NCBI GenBank assembly: GCA_964631955.1 | Contig: CAZWBA010000015.1 | Coordinates: 1 to 64,000 of the forward strand | Direction: 5' to 3' | Length of the DNA: 64,000 nt | Origin: CAMLJR01 sp964631955 | GTDB taxonomy: Bacteria; Pseudomonadota; Gammaproteobacteria; Pseudomonadales; CAMLJR01 | In this document: positions 52,027 to 59,735 of the stretch, in pieces | How positions within the stretch are numbered: the stretch's first letter is position 1 | How the letters are laid out: each line of letters begins with the position of its first letter | Position numbers and translations under genes: made by a program | Notes under the pieces: model-generated | Database searches by the model: none | Seen by the model: only the letters and a program-made list of their open reading frames with translations | What the model was told of the DNA's origin: nothing

Positions 52027-53522
52027 TTTTTGATGGGCATCGTAGGGGTGGGTGGTGCGTTGCTCACCACGGCTGTCGATCCGCCATTTTCATGCGGCAC
52101 CAGTTGCAGCCACTGATTGATACACCCCGGCAATTCTTCCGGCACATGACTCACGTATAACACTTGCGTATAGCCTTGCTTCGCAATGCGTTCGACGAGT
52201 GCGATGAAGTGCTGCTTATGCGCGCCGTCGAGGCCGATGCAGGGTTCGTCGAGAATCAATAGCGGTGGCGATTTCACCATCGCGCGCGCGAGCAGGGCGA
52301 GGCGCTGTTCGCCGAAGGAAAGCTGGTCGAAGCGATGCTGTTTCAATTCGTCGAGACCGACCGCGTGAATCCATTCGAGCGTCAATTCCTTTTCGCGGCC
52401 CGTGCAGTTCTGATAGAGGCCGATCGTATCGTACAAACCGGAAGCGACCACCTCGAGCACACGCTGACGATTGAGGTTATTCAACTGCAGCGGTGTGTTG
52501 ACGATGCCGCAATTGGCCTTCAGTTCCCACACGCTTTCGCCGCTGCCGCGTTTGCGTCCGAATAAAAATAACGGCTGGCCGTAGCCCTTGTGATTTTCGC
52601 CGGTAATCAGATTCAGCAGCGTCGACTTGCCCGCGCCGTTAGGGCCGCTGATGCAGCAATGCTGGCCGCGATCGAAGCGCCAGTGAATATCGGTAAGCAC
52701 CGGCGTAGCGTCGTATTGCACATTGACGCCCTGCATTTCGATGGGGGCTGCGTTCACATCGAAAGGGCTGGCGCGCTGCAGTGGCGGCGGCAGTGCAACG
52801 CTGCTGATGCTGGTTTTATCGTTCCGGTGCAATTTGTCGAAATCCGCACGCGGTCCAATGCTGGCGACTTCGCCGCGCTCCAGCTCTAACACATGCGTAA
52901 TGCCGCTCGGCAGCGTCGAGCCCAGTGGCAATAGCAGCAGGAGCGGCGTATCGCCCGTCAGCAGGTTTTCGATGGCGCGCGACAGCTCGGCCTGCATGTT
53001 TTTATCGAGGCCTTCGAGCGGATTGTCGAGGATCAGTATCTTCGGTTGTGCGAACAGCGCGCGGGCGAGCAGGGTTTTGCGGCCTTCGCCTGTCGAAATC
53101 ACGCGAATGCCGCGATTGAGAATGGCGCGCAGCCCGAAATTATCGACGAGCCGATCGAAGCGTTCGCTGGCTTCCGCGCCCTGCAGAATGGCCTGCTGCA
53201 CCGTGGTGCCGACATCGTGCGCATCGTCGCGCTCGTTGCTGTCGTCGTAGCGGTTATCGTGCTCGATGAGTTCGCGCTGCAGCGCGAAAGACACATAGAG
53301 AATATCGCGCGAGGGATCGATGTGGTCGCCATACCCGATACGACCGCGCTGTGGCCGCAGCTCGTCGCGCATGAGTTGCGCCAGCGTCGTTTTGCCCGCG
53401 CCGTTGCCGCCGACCACGGCCCAGTGTTCGCCCGCTAACCATTGCCATCGGGCGATGCGCAGCGCCGGGTCCAGCCGGTAGCTGAAATAAATCTGATCGA
53501 AGGCAACGAGCGGGTGTGACAT
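52023..53522 (-). CDS. ModF-like double ABC ATPase
   Basis: A 499-residue protein of two fused ABC ATPase domains without membrane segments, resembling E. coli ModF. I chose the ATG at 53522 (MSHPLVAFDQIYFSYR) because family similarity begins there; the frame extends upstream 25 codons. Domain 1 has Walker A GGNGAGKTT (Lys44) and an STGEGRK signature, but Walker B reads LILDNP with Asn in place of the catalytic Glu. Domain 2 is canonical: GPNGAGKSTLL, LSFGEQRLAL and LILDEP. Molybdenum transport genes are not nearby, so the cellular role is open. Confidence 0.85.
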   Translation of the reverse strand: MSHPLVAFDQIYFSYRLDPALRIARWQWLAGEHWAVVGGNGAGKTTLAQLMRDELRPQRGRIGYGDHIDPSRDILYVSFALQRELIEHDNRYDDSNERDDAHDVGTTVQQAILQGAEASERFDRLVDNFGLRAILNRGIRVISTGEGRKTLLARALFAQPKILILDNPLEGLDKNMQAELSRAIENLLTGDTPLLLLLPLGSTLPSGITHVLELERGEVASIGPRADFDKLHRNDKTSISSVALPPPLQRASPFDVNAAPIEMQGVNVQYDATPVLTDIHWRFDRGQHCCISGPNGAGKSTLLNLITGENHKGYGQPLFLFGRKRGSGESVWELKANCGIVNTPLQLNNLNRQRVLEVVASGLYDTIGLYQNCTGREKELTLEWIHAVGLDELKQHRFDQLSFGEQRLALLARAMVKSPPLLILDEPCIGLDGAHKQHFIALVERIAKQGYTQVLYVSHVPEELPGCINQWLQLVPHENGGSTAVVSNAPPTPTMPIKN

Positions 53523-53683
53523 TGAGTGAATACCTGAACGCGGAGCTGCCATTTTGCCCGAGGTAGCCGGTCCCAGGCTATCGCTCCCGGCCGGCACGGT
53601 GCAGGAAAGCGTCTATAGTTACTAGCTTGATGACGCTGCAGGCGCTCTGACCCCAATTCCCTAACTATTCAGTCGTGGTATGT

Positions 53684-55249
53684 ATGAAGAATAACCAACC
53701 TGTAACGCAAAGGGAGCATCCTCTGGACGCAGAGGATCAGATTATTTCTGCTACGGATCTCAAGGGAAATATCACGGAAGTCAACGATACCTTTGTGCGC
53801 ATCAGCGGTTTCAGTCGCGCCGAGCTGATCGGCAGGTCGCACAGTGTTGTACGCCATCCGGATATGCCCGAGGCTGCATTCGCGAATCTGTGGTCGAATC
53901 TGCGTCAGGGCAAGGAGTGGCAGGGGCTGGTAAAAAATCGCTGCAAGAACGGCGATCACTACTATGTCGATGCGCATGTCACCCCTATTTTCGAGGGTGA
54001 GAGAGTCATCGGTTATCAATCGGTTCGTGTCAGGGCCGACCGCGCGGTAATCCAGCGTGCGGAAAATCTTTATGCACGGCTGCGGCGCGGCCAAGCCGGT
54101 GTGTTAGGCAGGTTGCGTCTCGGCAATTTATCGTTCGCGCACAAGGCGTGGATAGCCGCACTGGTCGTGGCACTGCCTTCGGTCGCGGGTGCGGCAATCG
54201 GCGGCAGCTGGATCGTCGCCGGCATAACGGTCGTGCTAGCGGTTGCTCTAACACAATTGCTTGTCGCGCCAGTCGTTCGTCTGGTCAAGGCAAACGCGGA
54301 TAACCTGCAGGATGAAGTGACGTGTCTGGTTTATAGCGGCCGCGGCGATGAAATCGGCCAGTTGCAGGCACAACTGCAGGCGCTCAAGGCGTTGAGCCGC
54401 ACGATTCTCGGCCGTGTTTCGTACGCTGCCGAATCGCTGAGCAAGGTCGCTGCCGAGTCCAGCGAAATCGTCGATCGCACCACCGAAGGCGTGCGTCGTC
54501 AGCAGCTGGAAGTCGATCAGGTGGCGACCGCGATGAATGAAATGGCGGCGACGGTGAACGAGGTGGCGCGCAATGCCGAGGAAACCGCACGCTCGTCGCA
54601 GGATGTGCTTACCCGCACCGAAGATGGCGCCCAGCTCGTTACCGGCGCAATTGCGGATATCGAAGCGCTCAGTCGCGCCGTCGAGGATGCCACGCAGGTG
54701 ATCGAGCGGCTGCAGGCCGAAAGCCAGAGCATCGGTTCGGTCGTCGATGTCATCAGCAATATCGCGAGCGAAACGAATCTGCTGGCGTTGAATGCGGCGA
54801 TCGAAGCGGCGCGCGCGGGCGATCAGGGACGCGGCTTCGCGGTGGTTGCGGACGAGGTGCGCAATCTCGCGAGCCACACGCAAAAATCCACCGATGAAAT
54901 CCAGCAGATGATCAAAAGCATTCAGCAATCCTCCGCCGCGGCGGTGGATGTGATGCAGGCCGGGCAGCAACGCGCGTCGGACAGCGTGGAGCTGAGCCAG
55001 CGCGTCGGCCAATCATTTCAGGACATCAGCACTGCGGTCGATCGCATCACCGGCATGAACGCGCAGGTCGCCACCGCGTCGGAAGAACAGACCGCAGTCA
55101 CCGAAGAAATCAATCGCAATCTCACCGGCATTTCCAGCGTGGCGAGCGAAACCTTGGCGAGCGCGAATCAAACCGCAACCGCGAGCGCCCGGCTGCACAA
55201 GCTGGTCGACGATCTGCAATCGATGCTTCGCCAGTTTGGCCAGCGCTGA
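53684..55249 (+). CDS. PAS-containing methyl-accepting chemotaxis protein (Aer-like)
   Basis: A 521-residue energy or redox taxis receptor. An N-terminal PAS domain of the Aer type comes first (residues about 15-110; VVRHPDMPEAAFANLW and GLVKNRCKNGDHYYVDAHV). Two adjacent membrane segments follow with no periplasmic domain (about 150-195), then a HAMP-like linker and the cytoplasmic signalling domain with the hairpin tip AIEAARAGDQGRGFAVVADE. I use the ATG at 53684; a GTG three codons earlier is in frame. Aer receptors bind FAD in the PAS domain; binding here is inferred. Confidence 0.92.
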   Translation: MKNNQPVTQREHPLDAEDQIISATDLKGNITEVNDTFVRISGFSRAELIGRSHSVVRHPDMPEAAFANLWSNLRQGKEWQGLVKNRCKNGDHYYVDAHVTPIFEGERVIGYQSVRVRADRAVIQRAENLYARLRRGQAGVLGRLRLGNLSFAHKAWIAALVVALPSVAGAAIGGSWIVAGITVVLAVALTQLLVAPVVRLVKANADNLQDEVTCLVYSGRGDEIGQLQAQLQALKALSRTILGRVSYAAESLSKVAAESSEIVDRTTEGVRRQQLEVDQVATAMNEMAATVNEVARNAEETARSSQDVLTRTEDGAQLVTGAIADIEALSRAVEDATQVIERLQAESQSIGSVVDVISNIASETNLLALNAAIEAARAGDQGRGFAVVADEVRNLASHTQKSTDEIQQMIKSIQQSSAAAVDVMQAGQQRASDSVELSQRVGQSFQDISTAVDRITGMNAQVATASEEQTAVTEEINRNLTGISSVASETLASANQTATASARLHKLVDDLQSMLRQFGQR

Positions 55250-55275
55250 TCCTCACAGTATTTTTCGAGGCAACT

Positions 55276-55370
55276 CCACAGATAGTTTTTTATGGAAAGG
55301 CACAGATAGTTTTTTATGGAAAGGCACAGATAGTTTTTATGGAAAAGCGCGGATAGTTTTATATGGAAAA
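55276..55370 (+). repeat. 24-bp tandem repeats with start codons upstream of the DUF1653 gene
   Basis: Four copies of a unit like CACAGATAGTTTTTTATGGA place ATGs at 55292, 55316, 55339 and 55363. The first three open only five-codon frames (MERHR, MERHR, MEKRG) that end in TAG within the next copy; the fourth is the start of the DUF1653 gene. Confidence 0.85.
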
Positions 55371-55605
55371 GACAGTGGAGCCTGGAATTTACCGGCATTA
55401 CAAGGGCAAACTCTACGAGGTGCTCGGCGTTGCGCAGCACAGCGAAACGCTCGAACGCCTCGTGGTCTATCGCACGCTGTACGGCAATTTCGATTTGTGG
55501 GTGCGGCCACTGACGATGTTCACCGAGCGCATCGTGCATGAAGGGAAGAGCGTCGAGCGTTTTCTTTACGAGCCCGATGCGAAAAATCCGGGTATTCCGG
55601 ACTGA
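55363..55605 (+). CDS. DUF1653 domain protein
   Basis: An 80-residue DUF1653 protein of unknown function. The core YRHYKGKLYEVLGVAQHSET, the middle VVYRTLYG and WVRPLTMFTE are all conserved, and the small beta-rich fold is typical. The start at 55363 is the last of four repeated ATGGAAA units, and no strong Shine-Dalgarno sequence precedes it. It lies 113 bp after the chemoreceptor gene on the same strand. Confidence 0.88.
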   Translation: MEKTVEPGIYRHYKGKLYEVLGVAQHSETLERLVVYRTLYGNFDLWVRPLTMFTERIVHEGKSVERFLYEPDAKNPGIPD

Positions 55606-55631
55606 TTTTTTCCGAATTATTCAATCGTTCG

Positions 55632-55695
55632 AGTCATTCCGCGAATGTGTGAATGCGGGCGTTGCGAAAATATAGACTCCCGCCTGCGGGAGTGA
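55632..55695. repeat. GTCATTCCCGC-type repeat, degenerate copy
   Basis: GTCATTCCGCGAATG on the left and ACTCCCGCCTGCGGGAGTGAC on the right belong to the family at 36594-36658. The right half is an intact palindrome, so the element could serve as a terminator-like structure between the DUF1653 gene and hemB. Confidence 0.7.
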
Positions 55696-55727
55696 CGATA
55701 TGTCGAAAGACCGCGGTTTTCCGCCAA

Positions 55728-56741
55728 TCAATTCAGCGCCTGCGCGGCACGCTTCGCAAAATACGTGAGAATTCCATCCGCGCCCGCGCGTTTGATCGAT
55801 AACAGTGATTCCAGGATCACGCTTTCACCGAGCCAGCCGTTTTGAATCGCGGCCATGTGCATCGCGTATTCGCCGCTCACCTGATACACGAATGTCGGCG
55901 CGGCGAGTTCATCCTTCACGCGGCGCACGATATCGAGATACGGCATACCTGGCTTGACCATGATCATATCGGCGCCCTCGGCGAGATCGAGCGCGCATTC
56001 GTGCAGGGCTTCGTCGCTGTTCGCCGGGTCCATCTGGTAGCTGTATTTGTCCGCGCCCTGCAGATTTCCCGCCGAGCCGACCGCATCGCGGAATGGGCCG
56101 TAATACGCCGATGCGTATTTCGCCGAGTACGCGAGAATGCGTGTGTTGATGTGTCCTTGCTGTTCTAACGCTTCACGTGTGGCGCGAATGCGGCCGTCCA
56201 TCATGTCGGAGGGGGCGACGATGTCGGCGCCGGCGTCGGCGTGCGACAGCGCCTGCTTAACGANNNNNNNNNNAATTTCGACGGTCAGATCGTTCAGCAC
56301 ATAACCGCGGTCGTCGATGATGCCGTCCTGGCCGTGAATCGTGAACGGATCGAGCGCAACGTCGGTGATGATGCCGAGTTCGGGAACGGCATCTTTCAGC
56401 GCGCGAACCGTGCGTTGCACCAGACCGTTCGGGTTATAGGCTTCCTCTGCGAGCAGCGACTTCTGATTCGCGGGCGTCACCGGAAATAATGCAATCGCAG
56501 GAATACCGAGCGCATAAATGGTTTTTGCTTCTGCGACCAGCAGATCGATGCTGAGTCGCTCCACACCCGGCATCGACGCAATCATTTCGCGCTGATTTTT
56601 TCCTTCGAGCACGAACACCGGATAGATCAGATCATCCGGTGTCAGCACGGTTTCGCGCATCAGTCGACGCGAAAAAATCGTCGCGCGCATACGGCGCATG
56701 CGTGTGGAGGGAAACTGACCGCGGTGCAGGGATTTGCTCAT
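55728..56741 (-). CDS. hemB: Delta-aminolevulinic acid dehydratase (with assembly gap)
   Basis: Condenses two 5-aminolevulinate molecules to porphobilinogen. The frame is 337 residues including four unresolved ones. The Schiff-base lysines are present in AYSAKYASAYYGPF and IMVKPGMPYLDIV, and VAPSDMMDGRI is conserved. Ten Ns at 56264-56273 interrupt the sequence after TVEI; relatives read TVE(V/I)-L-V-K/R-Q, so only one residue is expected where the gap inserts four. The reading frame is kept on both sides. It follows hemL after 83 bp. Confidence 0.94.
   Translation of the reverse strand: MSKSLHRGQFPSTRMRRMRATIFSRRLMRETVLTPDDLIYPVFVLEGKNQREMIASMPGVERLSIDLLVAEAKTIYALGIPAIALFPVTPANQKSLLAEEAYNPNGLVQRTVRALKDAVPELGIITDVALDPFTIHGQDGIIDDRGYVLNDLTVEIXXXXVKQALSHADAGADIVAPSDMMDGRIRATREALEQQGHINTRILAYSAKYASAYYGPFRDAVGSAGNLQGADKYSYQMDPANSDEALHECALDLAEGADMIMVKPGMPYLDIVRRVKDELAAPTFVYQVSGEYAMHMAAIQNGWLGESVILESLLSIKRAGADGILTYFAKRAAQALN
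56264..56273. other. Assembly gap of 10 N
   Basis: Ten Ns within hemB. They probably stand for a scaffold gap of arbitrary length and not a real insertion. Confidence 0.97.
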
Positions 56742-56759
56742 TTTGTTTTCCTGATTCGT

Positions 56760-56820
56760 GATGACCGCCGCTTTGCGGCACCTCCCCTATGTCAGGGGGA
56801 GTGCCCGCAGGGCGAGGGGG
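56760..56820. repeat. Palindromic repeat related to 34857-34979
   Basis: CCGC/GCGG, CTCCCCT/AGGGGGAG and GCCC/GGGC hairpins follow each other. Read on the minus strand, CCCCCTCGCCCT and CGGGCACTCCCCCT match the purH-purD element. It fills the hemL-hemB spacer. Confidence 0.8.
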
Positions 56821-56824
56821 TTGT

Positions 56825-58120
56825 TTAAAGCGTTTTCATCACGCGTTCGGCCGCAGCAATCGTTCGCCCGATATCGTCGAGCGAATGCGCGGCCGATAAA
56901 AATCCGGCTTCGTACGACGCCGGCGCCAGATAAACACCTTCGTTCAGCATGCCGTGAAAGAAGCGGTTGAAGCGTTCGATATGGCAGGCCATCACCTGTT
57001 TGTAATTGGTGACGGTTTTTTCCTGGGCGTTATCGGCTAGAAAAAATGCACCAAAAATACTGCCGACATAATTCATCGTGAAGGGAATGCCGGCATTTTT
57101 CGCGGCATTTAAAAAACCCTGCGCGAGCAATTCGGTTTTATGGAAAAGCTCCTGATAAAAACCGGGTTGCTGAATGATGTCGAGGTTGGCAAGGCCCGCA
57201 GCCATCGCGACGGGATTTCCCGACAATGTGCCCGCCTGATACACGGGGCCGAGCGGCGCGATTTTTTCCATGATCGCGCGTTTGCCGCCGAAGGCGCCGA
57301 CCGGCATGCCGCCGCCGATGACTTTGCCGAGCGTGGTGATGTCGGCTTCGATGTTGTAATAACCCTGTGCGCCGGTGAGCCCCAGACGAAAACCCGTCAG
57401 CACTTCATCGATGATTAACACCGCGCCGTAACGTGTGCATTGTTCGCGCAACGTTTCCAGAAATCCCGGCACGGGCGGCACGCAATTCATATTGCCGGCG
57501 ACCGGCTCGACGATAACGCCCGCGATTTGCTCGCCGATATTCGCAAAGGCAGCTTTCACGCCTTCGATATCGTTGTACGTCAGCGTGATCGTGTGATCGG
57601 CAAGCGCTGCGGGCACGCCCGGCGAACTCGGTACGCCGAACGTGAGCGCGCCCGAACCGGCTTTCACGAGCAGGGAATCGGAATGACCGTGATAACAGCC
57701 TTCGAATTTGATGATCTTGTCGCGTCCGGTGTAACCGCGCGCGAGACGAATCGCGCTCATCGTCGCTTCGGTGCCCGAGCTCACCATGCGCACGAGGTCC
57801 ATGTTCGGCATGATCTCGCACAGTTTGCGCGCGAGTTCGATTTCGATTTCCGTCGGCGCGCCGAAACTCAGACCATCGACGAGACGATTGCGCACGGCGT
57901 CGAGAATTTTCGGATGCGAATGGCCCGCGATCATCGGTCCCCACGACAGCACATAATCGATATAGCGATTGCCGTCGACATCGAATAAATATGGACCGCA
58001 TGCGCGTTCGATAAAAATCGGCGAGCCGCCGACGGCTTTGAAAGCACGCACGGGCGAATTGACGCCACCGGGAATGTATTGCTGGGCCTGCTGAAATAAT
58101 TCGGAGGAGCGCGGATGCAT
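56825..58120 (-). CDS. hemL: Glutamate-1-semialdehyde 2,1-aminomutase
   Basis: Forms 5-aminolevulinate in the C5 haem pathway. The 431-residue PLP enzyme begins with SSELFQQAQQYIPGGVNSPV. It has MVSSGTEATMSAIRLARG, the aspartate in LIIDEVLTGFR, and the PLP lysine in GGGMPVGAFGGKRAIMEK. Length is normal. It precedes hemB, which uses its product. Confidence 0.98.
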   Translation of the reverse strand: MHPRSSELFQQAQQYIPGGVNSPVRAFKAVGGSPIFIERACGPYLFDVDGNRYIDYVLSWGPMIAGHSHPKILDAVRNRLVDGLSFGAPTEIEIELARKLCEIMPNMDLVRMVSSGTEATMSAIRLARGYTGRDKIIKFEGCYHGHSDSLLVKAGSGALTFGVPSSPGVPAALADHTITLTYNDIEGVKAAFANIGEQIAGVIVEPVAGNMNCVPPVPGFLETLREQCTRYGAVLIIDEVLTGFRLGLTGAQGYYNIEADITTLGKVIGGGMPVGAFGGKRAIMEKIAPLGPVYQAGTLSGNPVAMAAGLANLDIIQQPGFYQELFHKTELLAQGFLNAAKNAGIPFTMNYVGSIFGAFFLADNAQEKTVTNYKQVMACHIERFNRFFHGMLNEGVYLAPASYEAGFLSAAHSLDDIGRTIAAAERVMKTL

Positions 58121-58218
58121 GATGGTCGGTCTGCGAAGTGATTGAGCGATGCGAAATTATCGTGGCTCAATCGCGCTAATGCCAGTCTGTTTTTCGGCGG
58201 GGAATCTATTGCGGTATT

Positions 58219-58281
58219 TGTAGGGGCGCTGCTTGCTGCGCCCTGATGATCGCAATGGGCGCAGCAAGCAGCGCCCTTACA
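58219..58281. repeat. REP-like palindrome
   Basis: Arms 58219-58243 and 58257-58281 pair over 25 bp with one G-T pair around a 13-base loop. The sequence GTAGGGGCGCTGCTTGCTGC resembles pseudomonad REP elements. It lies in the 176-bp thiD-hemL spacer. Confidence 0.85.
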
Positions 58282-58296
58282 GTTTGGTCGTGGGGT

Positions 58297-59073
58297 TTAT
58301 TTACGGCACCAGAAGAGCCGGTCGGGAATGAGGCCGCCCATGCCGACGCGGCGGGCGTGCGTAAGCGCCTGTGAGGTGAACTGCTGTCCCTGCTGCAACG
58401 CTTCGAGCAGCTCAAAACCGTGAGCGAGATAGGCAGCAACGGCGGCCGACAGCGTACTGCCCGCGCCGTGAAATGTCTGCGACAGCTGATCCCACAGATA
58501 TTCCTTGCTGAGGCCGCGTGTCGAATACAGGCGATTGGCCACTTTCTGATGTTCCGCACTGGCTACGGTGACGAGAATCTGCGGGCAGCCGAATTCGAGC
58601 AGCTCCTGAATGCACGCGCCGATGCTGTCGCCGCAGCTCGACAGTGCCGCGATGTGATCGGTACTCATGATGCACAGGCTCGTGCGCGGCAGCAGCAGCA
58701 TGCGCACAGCAGCCGCGACATCGCCGTCCACCGCGCCGTGCTGCAGAACGGGATCGAGCACGACAGGAATCCCGGGGTATTCGCCGAGAATGGTGTGGAT
58801 GACTTCGGCTTGCGCGACGGTGGCGACATCGCCGATTTTGATCGCGGTGACGGCGGTATCTTCGAGTGCGACGCGCACCTGTTCGATCAGTAATGCGGCG
58901 CTGATACCCTGGCGGTCCTTCCAGTTGCGCGTGTCGCGCACATTGAGCGCGGTGATGGCGGAAACGCAGTGGCACCCCAGGCTGTTGGCGGTTTCGACAT
59001 CGGCGACGATACCGGCGCCGCCGCTGGGGTCGTGACTGTTAATTGTCAGCAGAACCGGTTGCTTCGTATCCAT
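58297..59073 (-). CDS. thiD: Phosphomethylpyrimidine kinase family protein (ThiD-like, altered active site)
   Basis: A 258-residue ThiD-family ribokinase fold; the ATG at 59073 has AGGAAAGAGG before it. The substrate motif NSHDPSGGAGIVADVE is conserved, as is CHCVSAITALNVRDT. Three usual motifs differ: TPNLPEA reads MSTDHIAALS, the KGGH-like strand reads VTVASAEHQ, and the catalytic GxGC reads GAGS (residues 203-206), so the Cys is Ser. In Pseudomonas thiD lies next to hemL, which supports orthology; catalytic competence is uncertain. Confidence 0.82.
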   Translation of the reverse strand: MDTKQPVLLTINSHDPSGGAGIVADVETANSLGCHCVSAITALNVRDTRNWKDRQGISAALLIEQVRVALEDTAVTAIKIGDVATVAQAEVIHTILGEYPGIPVVLDPVLQHGAVDGDVAAAVRMLLLPRTSLCIMSTDHIAALSSCGDSIGACIQELLEFGCPQILVTVASAEHQKVANRLYSTRGLSKEYLWDQLSQTFHGAGSTLSAAVAAYLAHGFELLEALQQGQQFTSQALTHARRVGMGGLIPDRLFWCRK

Positions 59074-59149
59074 CCCCTCTTTCCTCCGGATTGTTCCCTG
59101 CGCGCTGGAGGTCGCATTTTGCGCCGCCGGCAAAGGCTTTGAAATAGGT

Positions 59150-59584
59150 CTAGAACGGTTTGATCACAACGAGAAGGACGATCGCGAACAGCAGCACCAC
59201 GGGCATTTCGTTAAACCATCGGTAAAACACGTGGCTGCGAACCTCGTCGCGCGCAAGCTGTTTCACCAGTTTTCCGCAATAACCGTGGTAGCCGAACAGC
59301 AGAAGCACCAGAAAGAGCTTCGCATGCAGCCAGCCCGCGCGCAGATAGTAATCCGGGTTCTGCATCATCATCGCTGCGCCAAATATCAGCGTTAAGCCCG
59401 CAAAGGGTGAAACAAAACGGTAGAGCTTGCGCTCCATGATCTTGAGATGGTCGCGCGTGGTCTGTTCGGTGGCGAGCGCGTGATAGACGAAAAGACGCGG
59501 CAGATAAAAAATGCCGGCGAACCAGCAGATGACGGCGATGATGTGGAAGGCCTTGAAAAACAGAAACAGAGAGGGCCAGGGCAT
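59150..59584 (-). CDS. hemJ: Protoporphyrinogen oxidase HemJ family
   Basis: A 144-residue inner-membrane protein with four predicted helices, family UPF0093/HemJ. It oxidises protoporphyrinogen IX to protoporphyrin IX in bacteria lacking HemG and HemY. Conserved features are FKAFHIIAVICWFAGIFYLPRLF with the haem-ligand His, and AGWLHAKLFLVLLLFGYHGY. The ATG at 59584 has GGAG at a suitable distance; a TTG four codons earlier is open. With hemL and hemB downstream, three haem steps cluster here. Confidence 0.92.
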   Translation of the reverse strand: MPWPSLFLFFKAFHIIAVICWFAGIFYLPRLFVYHALATEQTTRDHLKIMERKLYRFVSPFAGLTLIFGAAMMMQNPDYYLRAGWLHAKLFLVLLLFGYHGYCGKLVKQLARDEVRSHVFYRWFNEMPVVLLFAIVLLVVIKPF

Positions 59585-59735
59585 GGAGTACTCCAAAAGA
59601 GTTTGATAGCTGCATTTTAGAGGTAGAAGTTAATCCATACCGCTTTTTCGTATGAGTTTCATCGGTACTGCGCGTTACCAATCTGCTGTGTTTTAATAGA
59701 ACCCGTTTTCGCGGTACCTAATTGAGGATTTCGTT

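Noticed and set aside
59074..59149. TPP riboswitch before thiD
   Set aside because: The hemJ-thiD gap is only 76 bp and lacks the conserved TPP aptamer motifs.
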